DNA of 8,174 nucleotides from Bacillota bacterium. GTDB lineage: Bacteria > Bacillota > Clostridia > UBA1381. The stretch is from the NCBI GenBank assembly GCA_021205715.1, contig JAJPXA010000260.1, positions 1 to 8,174 of the forward strand. Direction: 5' to 3'. Below, piece by piece: positions 6,799 through 8,174 of the stretch (the first letter of the stretch is position 1; each line of letters opens with the position of its first letter). The translations under genes were made by a program, and so were the position numbers. The notes beneath the pieces were generated by a model. The model had not been told where the DNA came from, ran no database searches, and saw nothing but the letters and a program-made list of their open reading frames with translations.

Positions 6799-7765
6799 AA
6801 AAATTCTTATAGAATACGGCAACAAGCGCAGCGCCGAGGAGGAGCGCAAGGAAATGCGCATAGTGAAAATATATGAGGAATACCCCGAAATTAAGGAAAT
6901 AGACGAAGCGCTGTATGAGTCGGGCGCAAATAACGTCAAAAGGATAATAAAGGATCCCGACAACGCGGTTAAATATAACGCCGAGTATAGGAAAAAAAGC
7001 GGTGACTTGAAAAGGCGCCGCGCGCGTATAATAGAGGATAACGGCATCGATCCGAATTTTGACGCGCCGCGCTATGAATGCGAAAAGTGCCGCGATACCG
7101 GCTTTTTAAATAACGGCAAGCGCTGTGAGTGCTTCGAGCGAAAGCTGATAAACGAGCGGTATTTGCGCTCGAATCTGAAAGATAGGCTTGAAAAGGAGAG
7201 CTTTGAAAAATTCTCGTTCGATTTTTATTCGCGTGAGAACGACGGCAAGCACGCGCTTTCGCCGTATGAAAACATATCCAAAATTTACGGGAGCTGTGTT
7301 GATTTCTGCAAAAATTTTGACACCGAAACAAAGGGCTTGCTTTTTCACGGCTCAACCGGCTTGGGAAAGACGTTTTTGTCGAGCGCTGTGGCAAAGCGCT
7401 TGATGGACAACGGCAAAACCGTTATATATCTGCGCGCGACGCAGTTATTCTCGCTCTATGAGGAATATCGCTTTGCTCCCGAGGGCGAGCGGGATGTAAT
7501 TTCCGATATTTACGCTTGCGACCTTTTGATAATCGATGATTTGGGAACAGAGGCGCAGAACAAAAGCAACGCGTCGTTTCTGTTCGATCTGCTGAACGAG
7601 AGATTTGACAAGGGGCGTAAGCTCATTATAAACACGAATTACTCGCTTAAAGAGATTACAAAAATGTATTCGTCGCGCATAACGTCGAGAATTTACGAGA
7701 ATTTTTACGTTTACGGCTTTTACGGCGAGGATATACGGATTCAAAAAATCAAAAGAGGTATGTAA
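6782..7765 (+). CDS. DnaC/DnaI-like AAA+ ATPase, probable helicase loader
   Basis: This is a 327-residue cytoplasmic AAA+ ATPase. The first 95 residues are charged and look helical, with coiled-coil character. A four-cysteine zinc motif follows (Cys100, Cys103, Cys115, Cys117, in YECEKCRDTGF and KRCECF). The ATPase core has Walker A GSTGLGKT (190-197), Walker B LLIIDD (248-253), sensor-1 NTN (284-286) and SRITSRI (298-304), which supplies likely arginine-finger residues. This layout fits DnaC/DnaI-type loaders that place the replicative helicase at origins. IstB transposition helpers share the core, but no transposase is adjacent and they lack this N-terminal zinc module. The gene overlaps hemZ by 17 bases and is the last of the plus-strand run, directly before a terminator. 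No dnaD or dnaB-like partner is in the window, so the role rests on domain architecture. Confidence 0.88.
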   Translation: MSDSVKKILIEYGNKRSAEEERKEMRIVKIYEEYPEIKEIDEALYESGANNVKRIIKDPDNAVKYNAEYRKKSGDLKRRRARIIEDNGIDPNFDAPRYECEKCRDTGFLNNGKRCECFERKLINERYLRSNLKDRLEKESFEKFSFDFYSRENDGKHALSPYENISKIYGSCVDFCKNFDTETKGLLFHGSTGLGKTFLSSAVAKRLMDNGKTVIYLRATQLFSLYEEYRFAPEGERDVISDIYACDLLIIDDLGTEAQNKSNASFLFDLLNERFDKGRKLIINTNYSLKEITKMYSSRITSRIYENFYVYGFYGEDIRIQKIKRGM

Positions 7766-7770
7766 CCGCG

Positions 7771-7803
7771 CCCCTCAAAGACGTTTGTCTTTGAGGGGTT
7801 TTT
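7771..7803 (+). terminator. Intrinsic transcription terminator
   Basis: A perfect 12-base-pair stem (CCCCTCAAAGAC, 7771-7782, with GTCTTTGAGGGG, 7787-7798) closes a GTTT loop and is followed by five T residues (7799-7803). It starts 5 bases after the helicase-loader stop and ends the plus-strand operon. The minus strand has no T run after the hairpin, so it should work efficiently only for plus-strand transcripts. Confidence 0.95.
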
Positions 7804-7817
7804 GCTTGAAATTCGCT

Positions 7818-8084
7818 TTAATGGTTAAAGAAATATCCCGTCGCGAAGCACAGGCACATCAGAATAAATGCGATTGAGCATTTCATCAGCCGCTTGCTTG
7901 AACGGGGCTTGCGCGCCGCGTCGGGGTTGTTTTTGTTCATATATTCATTTATTATTCTTTCCGCGTCCCTGACCGCTCCGGTGTCGAAGCGCGGGTCATA
8001 GTCTTTTAAAATTATAATCGCCTCGCTTATATACGGCGACGCGAGATTGTTTAAAATCATAACCTTTTTCTTTGCATTTCTCAT
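7818..8084 (-). CDS. Small tail-anchored membrane protein of unknown function
   Basis: I do not recognise this 88-residue protein. Its first 53 residues are soluble and mixed in charge (SPYISEAIIILKDYDPRFD, then an amphipathic AERIINEYMNK stretch). A basic linker (ARKPRSSKRLMK, 57-68) leads into one hydrophobic segment (about 69-86) with two Cys, ending within a few residues of the C-terminus. This predicts a tail-anchored protein with its N-terminal domain in the cytoplasm. The minus-strand start is supported by GGGAGG (8093-8098), 8 bases before the ATG at 8084. The gene converges on the seven-gene operon and has its own upstream region, so it is a separate transcript. Base composition resembles its neighbours, with no sign of transfer. 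Good start context makes a real gene likely. Confidence 0.7.
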   Translation of the reverse strand: MRNAKKKVMILNNLASPYISEAIIILKDYDPRFDTGAVRDAERIINEYMNKNNPDAARKPRSSKRLMKCSIAFILMCLCFATGYFFNH

Positions 8085-8174
8085 AAAATCAGCCTCCCGA
8101 TTGGTTTTTTCCTATTATTTCCTAAAAATTCGGCGGTAATACATATGAAATGTTACATAAAAAATGAATTTAAA
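8085..8174 (-). promoter_or_regulatory. AT-rich upstream region of the small minus-strand gene
   Basis: This stretch must hold the promoter of the 88-residue gene unless transcription enters from outside the window. It contains the SD (8093-8098), T-rich and A-rich runs, and a perfect palindrome ATGTTACAT (8150-8158) that could be an operator half. I could not identify a convincing -35/-10 pair on the minus strand. Confidence 0.35.

Noticed and set aside
7766..7817. Terminator for the minus-strand small gene in the convergent gap
   Set aside because: The hairpin lacks a T run in the minus-strand direction, so it was assigned only to the plus-strand operon.
8150..8158. Palindrome ATGTTACAT as an operator
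   Set aside because: Nine bases in AT-rich DNA are too few to claim a binding site without conservation; mentioned only in the upstream-region entry.
8145..8174. Possible plus-strand gene start (an ATG followed by ten open codons to the window edge)
   Set aside because: No Shine-Dalgarno sequence in front of it and only ten codons visible; AT-rich DNA gives such short frames by chance.

Overview
The window looks like ordinary chromosomal DNA from an anaerobic, probably uncultured, low- to mid-GC Firmicute of the class Clostridia. Several points support this. DUF5711-like and CvpA-like genes sit side by side, and a metallo-beta-lactamase (MBL) gene is followed directly by hemZ, a pairing common in Clostridia. 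The helicase loader is DnaC/DnaI-like with a zinc motif, and most genes have AGGAGG-type Shine-Dalgarno sites. Two gene products (IlvD and HemZ) should carry oxygen-sensitive Fe-S clusters. Base composition is close to balanced, with heavy use of GCG (Ala) and ATA (Ile) codons. The species cannot be named from sequence alone.

Positions 1-7765 hold seven tightly packed plus-strand genes with gaps or overlaps of only a few bases: truA (5' end outside the window), a DUF5711-like membrane-anchored propeller protein, a CvpA-family membrane protein, ilvD, an MBL-fold hydrolase, hemZ, and a DnaC-like helicase loader. A textbook intrinsic terminator at 7771-7803 closes the run, so it is probably one operon or a set of overlapping transcripts. 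The only visible hint of an internal regulatory site is an AT-rich patch at about 2961-3020, just before ilvD, with a 14-bp direct repeat and a TATAAT box. Beyond the terminator, a small minus-strand gene (7818-8084) encodes an unrecognised 88-residue protein with a C-terminal membrane anchor. The last 90 bases are its AT-rich upstream region.

Functionally the cluster mixes housekeeping roles: tRNA pseudouridylation, branched-chain amino-acid synthesis, a glyoxalase-II-like hydrolase, a porphyrin-related radical SAM enzyme and replication initiation. It also holds a two-gene membrane module of unknown function. I see no mobile element, CRISPR array, tRNA, rRNA, toxin-antitoxin pair or defence system. 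The least explained parts are the DUF5711/CvpA pair with its expanding acidic repeat tract, the repeat patch upstream of ilvD, and the small tail-anchored protein. I do not see a convincing new multi-gene system here.
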